Part shown: positions 1 through 9,322 of the stretch, piece after piece
Position numbering within the stretch: position 1 is the first letter of the stretch
Layout: every line of letters starts with the position of its first letter
Assembly: GCA_018884035.1 (NCBI GenBank)
Contig: JAHLFE010000044.1
Span: 37,783-101,782 of the forward strand
Origin: Candidatus Anaerobiospirillum pullicola
GTDB lineage: Bacteria > Pseudomonadota > Gammaproteobacteria > Enterobacterales > Succinivibrionaceae
DNA length: 64,000 nt
Reading direction: 5' to 3'
Translations under genes and position numbers: made by a program
Notes under the pieces: generated by a model
Seen by the model: only the letters and a program-made list of their open reading frames with translations
What the model was told of the DNA's origin: nothing
Databases searched by the model: none

Positions 1-1
1 T

Positions 2-670
2 TACGCCCTCTCGCTGGTGATTAATGATTTGCGCGACTTTGATAGCAGTGTGCAAGCTCTGCTGCAATCGCCACAGGGACAAAAGCTGCAAGCGGCTATG
101 GATGAGGATTTAACCAGTACGGTTAACCCTCTGATGCAGTCACTGCTCTACTATGAGCTCTCTTTAGAGGATGTTGATCAGGCCTTTGGTAAGTTCATGA
201 CGCAGTTACGCTCCCAAGGCTTGTTAGACCATACGCTGGTTATCGTCACCGCCGCCGAGGGCAATAAGCTCTTAGCCCGTGAGCCCCAGATCTTTGATCG
301 TGAGGTGCAGCATGTGCCTTTAATGGTGCTCTGGCCACAGGAGGTGCACCAAAAGCCAATGGTGGGCTCAGAAGTGCACAACTTAAGCTCACCACAGGAT
401 TTGAGCGCCACGATTGCGCGTGAGATCCTGCACGTCACAACCAGTGTGGGCAACTTTAGTTTAGGCGCCTCCTTAAAGGAGTTACCAGACCGTCCTTATG
501 TGGCTGTAGATGGCGTCGATGAGCTGATTCTGGTAGGCACAGAGAACAACATTATCTACTCTATGGATGGCTCGTCCTACATTGAGAATAATGGGGAGCG
601 CTTACCGGTGCGACCTAATCTCGAGAACCTCATTGAGGCCACGCGCGACTTAAACCGCTTCCTGCGCTAA
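2..670 (+). CDS. C-terminal part of YejM/PbgA-like inner-membrane sulfatase-fold protein (5' truncated by window edge)
   Basis: Frame is open to the window start. The C-terminus resembles YejM ('LVIVTAAEGN...VQHVPLMVLWPQE...ILHVTTSVGNFSLG'). Confidence 0.7.
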   Translation, partial: YALSLVINDLRDFDSSVQALLQSPQGQKLQAAMDEDLTSTVNPLMQSLLYYELSLEDVDQAFGKFMTQLRSQGLLDHTLVIVTAAEGNKLLAREPQIFDREVQHVPLMVLWPQEVHQKPMVGSEVHNLSSPQDLSATIAREILHVTTSVGNFSLGASLKELPDRPYVAVDGVDELILVGTENNIIYSMDGSSYIENNGERLPVRPNLENLIEATRDLNRFLR

Positions 671-790
671 GAAAGACTAAGACTTTCACCCAGCCACATG
701 GTTGCACTCTGAGGCGCAGCCTATCCCTGATTTCATTTGCTTTTGACTTTGCAAGTGGGGTAAGCCCCACGTATTGCTTTTGAGAACAAG

Positions 791-1621
791 ATGATCGTTA
801 CGCAAGAAAATATCGAGCAGGTGTTTGCCACCTCGATGAGCAAGCCGCTGTTTTGCCTGTTTTACACTGATGACCCAACTTGCGACACGGCCAAGAACGC
901 TCTGACCACAGCTATCAGTGACACCAATGAGTATGTGACCTTGGGCCTCTTTAACCTCAAAGAGGAAATTTGCCAAGGCGTGGCCTTGCAGCTTGGCCTC
1001 ATGAACGCGCCTTCTTTAGTGGTGGTGGATAAGGGCCAGCCAGTGGCGATTGCTGAGGGCAACGACATCGTGGCCCACCTGCCAGAGCTGCTCAAGCAGT
1101 ATCTGCCCTCTGAGGCGGAGACGCTGATGCGTGCTGCGCTGCAAGCTGAGGCGGCAGGTGACCTCAACACCGCTTGCTCTAAGGCAGCCGAGGCTTATGC
1201 GCAGGATGACAAAAACTTACAGTTTAAGTTCATCTACGCTCGCATGCTCATTGCGCAGAAGAACACGGCTAAGGCGCATGAGCTCTTAGACAATCCTGGC
1301 CGCGAAGAGCAATCCATGCCTGAGTACCAGCAGCTGCTCTCAGCTCTGACCTTAGCTGAGCAGGCGCAGAACAGCCCAGAACTGTTAGAGCTGGCTCAGA
1401 AGTATGAGCAGGATCCATCCGACGAGAATGCCGTGGCTTATGCGGTGGCGTTAGCGGATGCGGGCAAGAAGGAAGATGCCTTAGTGCTGCTGTTTGCTAA
1501 GCTCAAGGCCGACCTCAATAAGGAAGAGGTGAAGAAGACATTCCTCGATATTCTGAGCACCATGGATGGTGACAAGTTGCAGAGTACTTATCGGCGCAAG
1601 CTTTATACGTTGCTGCACTAA
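791..1621 (+). CDS. ybbN: YbbN/CnoX-like thioredoxin-domain co-chaperone with TPR region
   Basis: Thioredoxin-like N-terminus lacking CxxC ('LFCLFYTDDPTCDTAKNAL...APSLVVVDKGQP') followed by TPR-like Ala-rich helices. Confidence 0.75.
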   Translation: MIVTQENIEQVFATSMSKPLFCLFYTDDPTCDTAKNALTTAISDTNEYVTLGLFNLKEEICQGVALQLGLMNAPSLVVVDKGQPVAIAEGNDIVAHLPELLKQYLPSEAETLMRAALQAEAAGDLNTACSKAAEAYAQDDKNLQFKFIYARMLIAQKNTAKAHELLDNPGREEQSMPEYQQLLSALTLAEQAQNSPELLELAQKYEQDPSDENAVAYAVALADAGKKEDALVLLFAKLKADLNKEEVKKTFLDILSTMDGDKLQSTYRRKLYTLLH

Positions 1622-1904
1622 GAGTGTCTGTAGGAGCGGCCTCGAGAGAGCGTATTAAAAGGATAGGCCCCTGCCGCTGCTAATAAGACGTGGCGGCTGG
1701 GGGTTGCTGTTACCTGAGTGGTGCGGTCTTGTGCGCTGCATTGTTAACAGCGCGGCAGCCATTTCCTTGCAAGTACAATGGACGCTGCAGCTCGTGCTCC
1801 CTTATTGATAAGGTCACGAGTAAGGGCACGAGTAAGAGAAAGAGCAAGCGTAAGGGCAAGGGCGGCGCCCCATAAGCCCAAGTTGGGCTTTGCTCTGGTG
1901 ACTC

Positions 1905-3788
1905 TTAGATGCGCGTAGATGGCTCGTGGTGGGACTCGTTGCTGGCGTCAGGAGAGGTGTTAGTAGTAACTGGCGCTTTATTGCGGCCTATTCTGCGGCG
2001 CGGTAGCTGCGGTGTGGTCTCAGAGTTTGGCCAGCGCACAATCAGGGTCTTGATAAACGTGGCTAGCGGAATGGCAAAGAACACACCCCAGAAGCCCCAG
2101 AGGTTACCAAAGATCAAGATCGCCGCCAGAATGGAAAAGGCGTCCAGATTCATCGCCTTGGAAAAGAGCATTGGCGTCAGCACGTTACTGTCTAAGAGCT
2201 GAATAATGGTGTAAATCACCAATACCCAGAGCAGGCCTGTACTAAAGCCAAACTGGAAGATAGCAACCAAGACTACAGGTACGGCAATGATCACCGCACC
2301 CACATACGGGATCACGACTGAGAGACCCACACCCACACCTAAGAGCATGGCGTAGTTGACACCTAAGAGCATAAAGGCAAGGGTGTTGGCAATGGAGATG
2401 ACAATGATGTGGATGATCTTGCCGCGAATATAGCCTGCAATCTGGCTATGTAGGCTTGGCCAGAACTCCTTCATCAGCACCTGATTGTTGGGCAAGAGAA
2501 AGGTCGCCGCATTGTGCTGTAAGCTCTTTTTGTTGTAGAGCATCAAAAAGGTAAAGATAGGCACAATGATGAGGTAGACTAGCCACGTAAAGGCGTTTAC
2601 TACCGATGGCATCAGCTGCGTGCGCATCAGCGAGGCAATTTGATTGGTGGCGGCAATACGAGCATTGCGCACGTACTGCTCCAGCATCGGCATCGTCACC
2701 ATGGATGGTATGGGCTCTGGCAGATTGACGACAAAGTCGTACACCTCTTGGGCGATGCGTAAGTCAAAGTCCGTAACTGTCAGAGTAAAGGTACCATCAC
2801 CACCGCTAGGGTTTAGCGTGAGATTGCTAAGACGCAGCGCTGGGGTAACCACAGCGTGGTTGACGTTATGCGGATCGGCCAGTAGCTCTGGTCTTTGCAG
2901 CGATTGCTGAGTTAAAACCTGCAGATACTCCTCATCCATAAAAGCCTGCTCGTCGCCTGCGGCAACTGCGATGTCCTCACTCTTGAGCGTGGCTACAGGC
3001 ACATTTTCTTCAGAGGCAGACGCACTGGCAATGGTAGCAGGAGCTGCGCTTGCAGCGACCATAGGCGCCGCTGCTACAGGGGCAGCACTAAGAGTAGCAC
3101 GGGTGGACGTTGTGGCTGTAGCAACATGAGGGGCAGTGGTAGCTGTAGCTGTAGCGGTGGAGATGGCAGCTGTAGTAGCAGGGGAAGCCGTGGTTGCTGT
3201 AGGGGGGGTAGCCGTCAGTGTAGCCCCAGCATTTGAGGTTGGAGCTGGTGTCGTCTCATATGGCGGCAGCATGATGCGCTGATATTGTGCTGTTGGGGCG
3301 GCGAGGCTGCGTGGCAGGGGCTGCAGCGTGGCAGTAGGAGTAGGCGTAGCCGTAGAGCTCGTGGTTGGGGTAGGGTGAGTAGCCTCTGAGGCAGAGCCGT
3401 GTGTAGAGGCAGCCGATGGGGTAGCGGCGGGGGGAGTGGTGGTAGTGTTTTTACCGTTATCGAGGCTAAAAGCGACAATGGAGTTATAGAACTCTGCACC
3501 CTGCTTAATCACATTTGGCACGATCAGCACCATGGTAAAGACGACCAAGGAGCAAAAGAGGATCATAACCACAATGGAGGCTAAGTGCCGTCCCATTTTG
3601 CAGGTGCGGCTTAAAGCCACAACTGGCCAGTCAAGGCAAAAGGCGAGGCATAAGGCGACAACGAGCGGCCCCACCAACCACATAAAGTAGTAGACGGTAA
3701 TAAAGGCCCCCAGCAGCACCAGCGCAAACTCAATGGTGCCTGGCTGGGAGAAGTGGCGCTGATACCAGCGACGAAGCAGGTTTAGCAT
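1905..3788 (-). CDS. perM: AI-2E transporter family / PerM-like permease with about 160-aa Thr/Ala/Pro-rich insertion
   Basis: C-terminal 'GYIRGKIIHIIVISIANTLAFMLLGVNYAMLLGVGVGLSVVIPYVGAVI...QLLDSNVLTPMLFSKAMNLDAFSILAAILIFGNLWGFWGVFFAIPLATFIKTLI' is typical of the family. Next to bepA as in many gammaproteobacteria. Confidence 0.88.
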   Translation of the reverse strand: MLNLLRRWYQRHFSQPGTIEFALVLLGAFITVYYFMWLVGPLVVALCLAFCLDWPVVALSRTCKMGRHLASIVVMILFCSLVVFTMVLIVPNVIKQGAEFYNSIVAFSLDNGKNTTTTPPAATPSAASTHGSASEATHPTPTTSSTATPTPTATLQPLPRSLAAPTAQYQRIMLPPYETTPAPTSNAGATLTATPPTATTASPATTAAISTATATATTAPHVATATTSTRATLSAAPVAAAPMVAASAAPATIASASASEENVPVATLKSEDIAVAAGDEQAFMDEEYLQVLTQQSLQRPELLADPHNVNHAVVTPALRLSNLTLNPSGGDGTFTLTVTDFDLRIAQEVYDFVVNLPEPIPSMVTMPMLEQYVRNARIAATNQIASLMRTQLMPSVVNAFTWLVYLIIVPIFTFLMLYNKKSLQHNAATFLLPNNQVLMKEFWPSLHSQIAGYIRGKIIHIIVISIANTLAFMLLGVNYAMLLGVGVGLSVVIPYVGAVIIAVPVVLVAIFQFGFSTGLLWVLVIYTIIQLLDSNVLTPMLFSKAMNLDAFSILAAILIFGNLWGFWGVFFAIPLATFIKTLIVRWPNSETTPQLPRRRIGRNKAPVTTNTSPDASNESHHEPSTRI

Positions 3789-4538
3789 GGCAAACTCGAA
3801 GCGAGGGACAGGGGAAAAGTGGCTTTAGATTGCAGACTGCCTCTCGTGAGCGCAGGTAGCAAGCGTCGCTGTGAGCTGACACTTACTGCAAGGGCGATAG
3901 CGACATGCTCGGGAAGTGGTGCTTAAGGAGCTGAGGCTTAAGATGACAGCTTTTGTTTAGGTAAGAATTATAGCAGCTGGCCATTTGCATATGTGAGGTG
4001 AGCCTAAGGCAGGCATAAGGGCATTTTGCTAAACTTAGGGGGCAAAGCCTCTGCTGCCAACGTGGAGTGAGTGCTTGAAGGAGCAACCTACACTGCTGTG
4101 GGCGTAGAGACGATGATTGCTGTGCTTACTGCAACTTATCATTACCAGCAAGCAGAGCCATGACCTTGAGCTCGCTGTTTACCACAGTGGCGTCTGCGTT
4201 GAGCGGGCACGTGCTCTTTATCTCAAGGCGTGGCTGCTAAGGCATAACGTTCTCATTGAGCTTTCTGGTAATAGTCAAGACCACAGCAGCAGTTGCTGCT
4301 GTGCAGCTTTACTGCTAGTAAGCAAGAGCGTAGATAGCTTGAAAGGTTCATATGTGAGCAGAGCTCACCCTAAGCAGGGTATTGCCCTGCCCTGCAGGGC
4401 GTGCCATGCCTCGCCCCTGCATCTACATCTGCATCTGCATTGCATCTGCAAGGGATCTTCAGTGCCTTGCGTTAGAGGCCGCAGGACACAAGCCTTTGAG
4501 GTTATTTACGTAGTATCCACGCGCCGCTGGCTCCTGCT

Positions 4539-6122
4539 ATGACTCTTACCCTGTCTTCTCTTATGTCATTTTTGCTTGCTGCTAAGCCGCGCACTGTGGC
4601 TACCCCTGTAGCAGCATCTTCTCGTAACTCCTCTAAGCGCTTACGCCGCTTGAGCTTATCTTGTGGTGGGGCCTTGCTTTTCAGCGCCGCCGCTATGCTG
4701 GTGACCCCATCAGCTACTGCCGCTGAATTCTACGATGACAGTAACATTCTCATCCCGCAAATGGGTACGGCTGGAGCCTTAGGCATCAGCGTCCAGCGTG
4801 AAAAGGCCATTGGCGATTTCTTTTTACGTACCGCCCGCGCCAATCTGCCGGTGATCGACGACCCTGTACTTAATGAGTACGTGACCTCCTTAGGCAACAG
4901 ATTGCTGTCTCATGCGGACAATGTGCAATTTCCTTTTGACTTTTTTGTAGTCAAAAACAACGACCTCAATGCCTCGGCCTTTTTAGGCGGTAAGGTCGTG
5001 ATCAACACCGGACTCTTTAACTACGCTTCCACTGAGGATGAGTTTGCTTCGGTGCTGGCGCACGAAATTTCGCACGTGACGCAGCGTCACATCGCGCGCT
5101 TTGTAGAAAAGATGACCATGGCCAACCGTCTCTCGACAGCGGGTGTGGTCGGTTCCATTGTCATGGCGATCTTAAACCCAGCAGTGGGCTTAGCTGCCAT
5201 GTCGACCACCATGGGCGCTTCCATGCAAAGCGGTATTAACTTTACGCGTGACAACGAGTACGAAGCCGATCGCATTGGTATCACCCTGCTTTATCGCGCG
5301 GGCTTAAACCCTCAAGGTATGGTGGACATGTTCCGCTACTTAAACTCGCAGCAGGGCAATATCAACCCTGCCTTTACGCTCCTTATTGACCACCCTTTGT
5401 CTGATGTGCGTATGGCCGAGGCGCAAAATCGCGTCGCCCAATTTGAGCATCGTCCTGATTCGACCAACCCTGACTATCAGTATGCACGGGCGCGCGTGGC
5501 GGTACGCTACACCATGCCTGATGATGAAAAGTCCTTACGAGACTTTAAGCAGGGCTTAAAGCACAATGCCCGTGGCTATACGGAGTACTACCAAAATTAT
5601 GCGCTGGCTTTGGTGTGCTACGAGCTTAAGGAATACGATGAGGCGGCGGGCTATTTACGGCGCTTACCACAGTCGCAGCAGAGCAATCTCTTTGTGCTCG
5701 ATCTTTTTACAGACATCGATATCGCCCGTGGCCAACCTCAGCAGGCGGTAGCGCGTTTACAGCCTTTTTATAAGCGCACGCCGCGCAATCAGGTGATTGT
5801 GGCTAACTTAGCATCGGCATATAACGAGAACATGCAGTACTCGCGCGCCCGTGATCTCTTAGTGGGCTATTTGCGTTATAAGCCAAAGGATGTGCTGGCG
5901 CTTAACCTGTTAGCGACAACCTACACGAAGCTGAAGAATCAGTGTGATACCTTACAGACGCGTGGTGAGGTGTATGCGCTGTCTGCGGCCTATCCTCAGG
6001 CTATGGGCATGTTTAATCAAGCTCTGCAGACGTGCACCGAGATGCTGACGCGTGAGCGGATTAAGGCTCGTGTCAGTGAGCTGGTGACGCAGCGCTCTTT
6101 TGATGAGAGCCTCTTGCGCTAA
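4539..6122 (+). CDS. bepA: M48-family periplasmic metalloprotease with TPR domain, BepA-like
   Basis: HEISHVTQRH zinc-metalloprotease motif, signal-like N-terminus, TPR C-terminus. Exact start codon uncertain. Confidence 0.88.
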   Translation: MTLTLSSLMSFLLAAKPRTVATPVAASSRNSSKRLRRLSLSCGGALLFSAAAMLVTPSATAAEFYDDSNILIPQMGTAGALGISVQREKAIGDFFLRTARANLPVIDDPVLNEYVTSLGNRLLSHADNVQFPFDFFVVKNNDLNASAFLGGKVVINTGLFNYASTEDEFASVLAHEISHVTQRHIARFVEKMTMANRLSTAGVVGSIVMAILNPAVGLAAMSTTMGASMQSGINFTRDNEYEADRIGITLLYRAGLNPQGMVDMFRYLNSQQGNINPAFTLLIDHPLSDVRMAEAQNRVAQFEHRPDSTNPDYQYARARVAVRYTMPDDEKSLRDFKQGLKHNARGYTEYYQNYALALVCYELKEYDEAAGYLRRLPQSQQSNLFVLDLFTDIDIARGQPQQAVARLQPFYKRTPRNQVIVANLASAYNENMQYSRARDLLVGYLRYKPKDVLALNLLATTYTKLKNQCDTLQTRGEVYALSAAYPQAMGMFNQALQTCTEMLTRERIKARVSELVTQRSFDESLLR

Positions 6123-6130
6123 GATGAGCA

Positions 6131-6170
6131 AGGATAAGCAAGGATAAGCAAGGATAAGCAAGGATAAGCA
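6131..6170. repeat. Tandem repeat, 4 perfect units of 10 bp (aggataagca) plus degenerate flanking unit
   Basis: Direct reading immediately downstream of the bepA stop codon. Confidence 0.95.
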
Positions 6171-6295
6171 AGGCGAAGCTCGCTCAGGATAGCGGATAAC
6201 CCGTGGTAGCCTTCTTATCTTAGGTGTGCGGCGCGTTGATTTCAGATGCACTGTCTTAGGCCGAGCTCAGCTGCGTCATCCATATGGCTACAGAA

Positions 6296-6452
6296 CCATA
6301 CCCGCGAAACTAAGAGCTGACAGCTCAACTCAGAGCGTCAGCAACTCATCCCTAAGGGTGATTAAGATGCGCCAAACCAGCTTGTAAGCGCTATAGCTGC
6401 CACTTACAGCACTCATCCCTAAAGAGCATGGAAGCACACCAAGAGCACCATA
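6296..6452 (-). repeat. Dispersed intergenic repeat family 1, copy A
   Basis: Reverse complement matches 37575..37728 with about 8 mismatches over about 150 bp by eye. Contains palindromic elements. Confidence 0.93.
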
Positions 6453-6707
6453 AAGCTAGGGGGGGCTTAAGTTTGCTGGTATGCTACAGAACCCTTATGG
6501 TGGTGCTTTCCTTGGGAGAGGCGAATGTATATCATCCATGTATATCATCATGGGACAAAAGGTGTGCACCGCTCGCGTAAGTTATGATGTGTTAAGGGCT
6601 GTTAGATGAACGCTGCCTGTAAACGCGCTGGTGTCTACTAAGCAGCAGCAGCAGCTGCTGCTGTTGTGTGGGGGTGTTCAGGTTTTGCTTGTGGAGAGAG
6701 GAACTGC

Positions 6708-9038
6708 ATGTCTAGCAACGAAAGTAATGATATGGCTGTGTCTGGCGCCTCTCTGGCTGCACCAGAAGCAGATGCTGCTACAAAGAAAGCTACAGAGGTT
6801 GTTGCGGCTCCAACCGACGGCGATGAAGGACAAAACGCTGCCTCTTTGACCAAAGCCCCTAGTGGCGATGCAGGGGCACTGGCAGCAGAAGCTCCTACAA
6901 CTGCACCTGCTGTTGCTGCTGTAGAGGTGAATCCGGCAGATGCTTACGCAGAAAAAGAAAGAGTGGTGGTTGGTACCACGGCAGACGGTTATGCCATTAC
7001 TGAAGATGATATTCCGGTTACTGTAAAAGCAAGTGGGGGCAGAAGAGTATTTAGCTCCGTGCCTAATAACACCACGGTGACGCTGGGCATGAAGCACGAT
7101 TTACAAGGCTTCTTTGGTAGCGTGGCTTTTGCGAGCTTTGATGACAATGCTACCGAGGAAAAAAGCCGTGACGCTGTGCTTGAGGCAACGGTGTCTCAGG
7201 GCAGAGAAAGAGAAAAGGCCGAGGCTAATGCGCCGCAACGAGAGCTTACTGTTAGAGAAATGCTTGCAGCTCAAGCTGCTGTCAAAGCACAAGCTAGAGA
7301 GCAAGCGGAGCGTAGCGCTGCTGCAGCTCGTGCTTGCGAAGAAGCTACTACTGCAGCTTCTACAGCAACTGCGCAAGAGGCAGAGACCAGTGCTCCTGTA
7401 GGTGCAAGCGAGCCGTTGTCTGTAGCTACCAGCGACCACTCGGGTGAGTCTGTGCCAGCACCAGTGGCTGCTGAATACGCCTCCGCTGTGGCAGATGACA
7501 CTAACGTGCAGGCTAATGCGGTTGCTGCTGATGCTGCTGATGATGATGCGGACAATAATGAGGAAGAGTATGCGGCTCCGCCTTTAGATGTGTTTGTATC
7601 TGCGCCTCAATCCCCAGCTGTTCCAGCATCAGCCTTAGCTTCAGCGCCTGACGCGCCAATGCCAGAGGTCAGTACCCCTGCCTATAGCAGCGAGGACGCT
7701 GTCTACGTGCCTTACCCTCAAGATGATGCGGAGGCAGTTGCGGCGTATTCGTCATACGATCGTGACTACGATATTTATAATGACGCTGATAGCGCCCCCG
7801 CAGAGGAAGATGCGCCACCTCTCTATGCTTTTGGTGGTGCTGCTTCGTATGGACAAAGTGGCTCGGTGGTAGAGTCTGGTGCCGCTGCTTTTGCTGAATT
7901 CAGCTCTCAAAAAGGAAAACCTAAGGTCAAGCCGCCTAAGACCACGCTGAGCTTGGGCTTACGTCGTGACTTACATGGCTTTTTTGGTAATGTGTCTTTA
8001 GAGCACAAGGCCGATGCAAGCTATGACTTTATGGAGAGCACAACCCGCTTTGAAAAGAGCAGGCTAGCCTCACGTGAGGCACGGGCGCAGGCTAAAGCTG
8101 AGGCGCAAAAAGTTGCGCAAGCGGAGGCACGGCAAAAGCTCTTACAGAGCATTCAAAAGGGCCAAGATGCCCGCGAGCAAGATGCGGTACACAACATTGT
8201 TGATCACAATCCGGTCAACGAGGTAACACGTCCTGATTATAGTGAGGATGAGGTCAATGATCTGACCGACATCTACTCGATTACGCTGCCGGACAACTGG
8301 CATGATGCTGAGGAGTGGTCACCGAAAAATGAAAGGGGGCGTGGACGGCGTCCGCTGTTTCGTCCGATGAGTGACGGCTTTGATAAGCTGCCGATTGAGG
8401 TACGCGAGCGCTCGCTGAAGGCTGCTTTTGAGTATATCTGTACGAGGTATGCTGCCTTAAAAAAAGCTAAAAGCCTCGAACCATTATTAGCGCGTACTCC
8501 GCAAAAAAGTGTTCGAGGCTTAATTCGCATGGCGGCGGTGGACGAACTGCGAATGCGCTACCCAACCAGCTTTGTCATGGTGTTCTTTGACGAGCTCAAG
8601 GTGTCTCCTTCGACTTACCAGCGGTACAAAGAGGGAACGCTGCGCATTTTTGTGGAGCGGCCTAAGACCAAGCCACGTCCTGTGGATCGCTTTGATCTTC
8701 CTTTAAATAACGAGCCCGTAGCGCCAGTTGCTGCGGTGCTGTTTCGTCTGATCTCCGAGTTTGAGAACAAGCTGTCTCTGCGTCATTTACAGATTAAGCT
8801 CAAGCGCGCTGGTTTTTACCTGAGCCAGGATAAGATCAAACAACTCATAGCGATCAACCAAGATAGGCTGCAACGCTTTTCGTTTCTTCAAGTTTCACGC
8901 ACCAAGCGACATGAGGATAATGGTGATGACTTGGCGGTTTTGGCGGCGCGTCAGCAGAAGCGTAGCGGCCGTGCCAAGAGCACCAAGAAAGCAGCTGCCG
9001 CTACGGATGCGGCTGAGGCTAAGGACGAAGAGCCTTAG
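6708..9038 (+). CDS. Large hypothetical protein: Ala/acidic low-complexity region, duplicated 'TLGLRRDLHGFFG' motif, and conserved-looking C-terminal domain
   Basis: Long ORF. ATG preceded by a 'gagagagga' Shine-Dalgarno-like sequence. Compositional change to a structured C-terminus. Confidence 0.75.
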   Translation: MSSNESNDMAVSGASLAAPEADAATKKATEVVAAPTDGDEGQNAASLTKAPSGDAGALAAEAPTTAPAVAAVEVNPADAYAEKERVVVGTTADGYAITEDDIPVTVKASGGRRVFSSVPNNTTVTLGMKHDLQGFFGSVAFASFDDNATEEKSRDAVLEATVSQGREREKAEANAPQRELTVREMLAAQAAVKAQAREQAERSAAAARACEEATTAASTATAQEAETSAPVGASEPLSVATSDHSGESVPAPVAAEYASAVADDTNVQANAVAADAADDDADNNEEEYAAPPLDVFVSAPQSPAVPASALASAPDAPMPEVSTPAYSSEDAVYVPYPQDDAEAVAAYSSYDRDYDIYNDADSAPAEEDAPPLYAFGGAASYGQSGSVVESGAAAFAEFSSQKGKPKVKPPKTTLSLGLRRDLHGFFGNVSLEHKADASYDFMESTTRFEKSRLASREARAQAKAEAQKVAQAEARQKLLQSIQKGQDAREQDAVHNIVDHNPVNEVTRPDYSEDEVNDLTDIYSITLPDNWHDAEEWSPKNERGRGRRPLFRPMSDGFDKLPIEVRERSLKAAFEYICTRYAALKKAKSLEPLLARTPQKSVRGLIRMAAVDELRMRYPTSFVMVFFDELKVSPSTYQRYKEGTLRIFVERPKTKPRPVDRFDLPLNNEPVAPVAAVLFRLISEFENKLSLRHLQIKLKRAGFYLSQDKIKQLIAINQDRLQRFSFLQVSRTKRHEDNGDDLAVLAARQQKRSGRAKSTKKAAAATDAAEAKDEEP

Positions 9039-9322
9039 AGCTACTCTGCTAAGTAGGTTCAAGGACGGGGCATGAACGTATGGTGCGGTGATGTTGTGGC
9101 TCCACCGCTGGCGCCTGTCATTGAGCAGACAATAAGAGTAGACAATAAGAGGAAGAATGGCGGGTAGAGTAGAGGGTGACCCGAAGGGGCGGGAGAGAGA
9201 GAGAGGATTGGCTAACGTGGCGTGAACGAGAGTGGTGGGGAGAGCAAGGTAGCAGTGACCACCTGAAGTGGCAGCCACTGCGTGCTGCGTGCTGTGAGCT
9301 GCGTGCTGTGAGCTGCTACAGC

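Noticed and set aside
178-453. ORFs antisense to clear genes (e.g. 178..453, 686..976, 2644..2910, 5087..5284, 33644..33856)
   Set aside because: They lie opposite well-supported CDSs and have the composition expected of antisense reading of codon-biased genes.
1690-1875. Short + strand ORF between ybbN and perM
   Set aside because: Low-complexity 'KGTSKRKSKRKGKGG' translation, no ribosome-binding site, no recognisable family.
4117-4542. 141-aa ORF upstream of bepA
   Set aside because: Leu/His/Cys-rich with simple repeats (catctgcatctg); looks like non-coding DNA.
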